From Microcaldota archaeon (GTDB taxonomy: Archaea > Micrarchaeota > Micrarchaeia > Anstonellales > Anstonellaceae), in NCBI GenBank assembly GCA_026396335.1, contig JAPLWZ010000012.1, positions 1 through 12,671 on the forward strand: DNA of 12,671 bases. Direction: 5' to 3'. Below, in pieces: positions 11,992 through 12,671 of the stretch. The stretch's first letter is position 1. Each line of letters opens with the position of its first letter. Under the pieces are notes generated by a model, which saw only the letters and a list, made by a program, of their open reading frames with translations, did no database searches and was not told the DNA's origin. The translations under genes and the position numbers were made by a program.

Positions 11992-12544
11992 GAAGATTTT
12001 TTTTCTTTCCCTCTTTTTTTATTTCCGCTTTTGCCGCTACTGCGCCCATTGCAGCATTTGCCTTTATTCTTGGCACCGGCGCGAAAACTGCGACGAGCGC
12101 GCCTATTATTGCGCCAAGCGCAGGGTAGACGATTAGCAGGGCGGCGCAGATTGCCGCATATGACGGCACGCACTGCGCCGTGCCCTGCTGCAGCATGGAA
12201 GAAGGCAGCAGCCTTGCAGCGCCATGCCCGGACAGTGCGAATGCGAAAAGGAATGCCGCGATTATTGCGGCTGATAGGAAGCCCACTTCTGCGCCTGCGA
12301 TTATTCCGCCTGCCGCGCTACGGGATTCAGGGTATGCAATCGCCTTGAACACGGACCATGCAAATGCGAGCGCGGAAAGCGCAGCAACCAAGGATGCACA
12401 TGCGATGAGAATGCTGCTTGCCCCCATGCTTTCAGCTTTCACAAGCCCGGCAAGCACATCTATTGCTATGAGAAGCGCAATTCCAAGGAGCGCAAGCGCT
12501 GCAATGCCTGCTTTTGCGTGTTTTAGCCTGCCTAAAAGCCCCAT
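11984..12544 (-). CDS. Small polytopic membrane protein of unknown function
   Basis: A 186-residue, alanine-rich protein with four predicted transmembrane helices: about 12-35 (AGIAALALLGIALLIAIDVLAG), 43-66, 78-103 and 128-155. A Lys-rich cytoplasmic tail ends KKEGKKKNLLK. Loops are short, and one cysteine pair (residues near 124 and 132) flanks the last loop and helix. The family is not recognised; it resembles generic small archaeal membrane proteins. ATG 12544 (MGLLGRLKHAKAG) is preferred because a TATA box ATTTATAT lies about 32 nt upstream; the frame also allows an ATG at 12574, which overlaps that box. Its 3' end overlaps the convergent KaiC-like gene by 8 bp, which may make their expression mutually sensitive. 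Confidence 0.78.
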   Translation of the reverse strand: MGLLGRLKHAKAGIAALALLGIALLIAIDVLAGLVKAESMGASSILIACASLVAALSALAFAWSVFKAIAYPESRSAAGGIIAGAEVGFLSAAIIAAFLFAFALSGHGAARLLPSSMLQQGTAQCVPSYAAICAALLIVYPALGAIIGALVAVFAPVPRIKANAAMGAVAAKAEIKKEGKKKNLLK

Positions 12545-12572
12545 ATATCCACCATTCGCTTTCCGTCGTTGC

Positions 12573-12580
12573 ATATAAAT
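12573..12580. promoter_or_regulatory. TATA box between divergent genes at the right end
   Basis: ATATAAAT on the plus strand, ATTTATAT on the minus. It is about 32 nt before the minus-strand ATG at 12544 and about 35 nt before the plus-strand ATG at 12612, so it could serve both genes. Confidence 0.5.
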
Positions 12581-12582
12581 AT

Positions 12583-12602
12583 CTGCCCCCTGAAGGGGGC
12601 AG
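12583..12602. repeat. Perfect 8-bp inverted repeat beside the divergent promoter
   Basis: CTGCCCCC (12583-12590) and GGGGGCAG (12595-12602) are exact reverse complements around TGAA. It lies 3 bp from the TATA box. It could be an operator for a dimeric repressor or a 5' hairpin in the plus-strand transcript. It lacks a T tract, so a terminator is less likely. Confidence 0.55.
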
Positions 12603-12611
12603 TTTTACTAC

Positions 12612-12671
12612 ATGAAGGACACCAAACTCATTTGGTCAAATGTCTTTTCCACTTCCACAACTGAAATTGAA
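12612..12671 (+). CDS. Start of an unidentified ORF, cut by the window edge
   Basis: An ATG opens a frame of 20 codons running off the right edge, reading MKDTKLIWSNVFSTSTTEIE. It is divergent from the four-helix membrane protein, and a TATA box lies about 35 nt upstream. Too little is visible to name a family; coding status rests on position and an open frame only. Confidence 0.45.
   Translation, partial: MKDTKLIWSNVFSTSTTEIE

Noticed and set aside
12180..12578. Plus-strand Ala/Ser-rich ORF of 132 codons
   Set aside because: It lies opposite the four-helix membrane protein, which has the proper promoter and clear hydrophobic periodicity; the shadow frame is a by-product of GC-rich codons.

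Overview
The window looks like a piece of an archaeal chromosome, most likely from an uncultivated DPANN-type lineage such as Micrarchaeota or Diapherotrites. The archaeal signs are aIF2-beta followed by aIF1A, a diphthine-ammonia ligase, a KaiC-type ATPase, an archaeal presenilin-like protease, an FtsZ, a tRNA without encoded CCA, and TATA boxes centred about 25-28 nt before many start codons. The lineage is inferred from gene content alone. Genes are short and closely packed on both strands, and no mobile element, CRISPR array or rRNA was seen.

Layout. Bases 1-556 (-) hold the N-terminal part of an APC-family permease. Next come trxB (-) and, divergently, nrdR followed by a presenilin-like intramembrane aspartyl protease whose reading frame is broken once. 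A 2-Cys peroxiredoxin (-) follows, divergent from a secreted, membrane-anchored unknown protein (+). A DUF1858 mini-protein (-) shares a promoter region with aIF2-beta and aIF1A (+). The aIF1A gene seems to have lost about 20 N-terminal codons together with its frame. Bases 5129-5362 hold an overlooked 25-codon ORF (-) with a strong Shine-Dalgarno and a T-rich end. Then come a Dph6-like ATP pyrophosphatase (-), tRNA-Ala(CGC) (+), a helical unknown protein (+), a kinase-fold-like protein (-) and ftsZ (-).

The 404 bases between the ftsZ start and the next gene (8599-9002) contain no credible protein gene but clear RNA architecture. A near-palindromic TATA box at 8782-8789 is flanked on the right by a candidate plus-strand structured RNA (8808-8913, ending in a T tract). 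On the left is a minus-strand stem-loop (8696-8760) that would form the 5' end of an ftsZ leader or a second small RNA. G-U pairs in each element fit only the proposed strand. This is the strongest candidate for something undescribed.

The right end has two divergent envelope proteins: a cysteine-bearing one at 9003-10082 (-) and a helical one at 10200-11138 (+). A single-domain KaiC-like ATPase appears co-transcribed with the second. A four-helix membrane protein (-) overlaps the ATPase tail to tail, and a truncated ORF starts at the right edge.

Working together: trxB, peroxiredoxin, nrdR and perhaps the CxxC mini-protein suggest thiol redox and dNTP control. aIF2-beta, aIF1A, Dph6 and tRNA-Ala form a translation cluster. 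ftsZ with its flanking RNAs stands for division. Gene-initial promoters look leaderless or nearly so, whereas downstream operon genes carry Shine-Dalgarno sequences.
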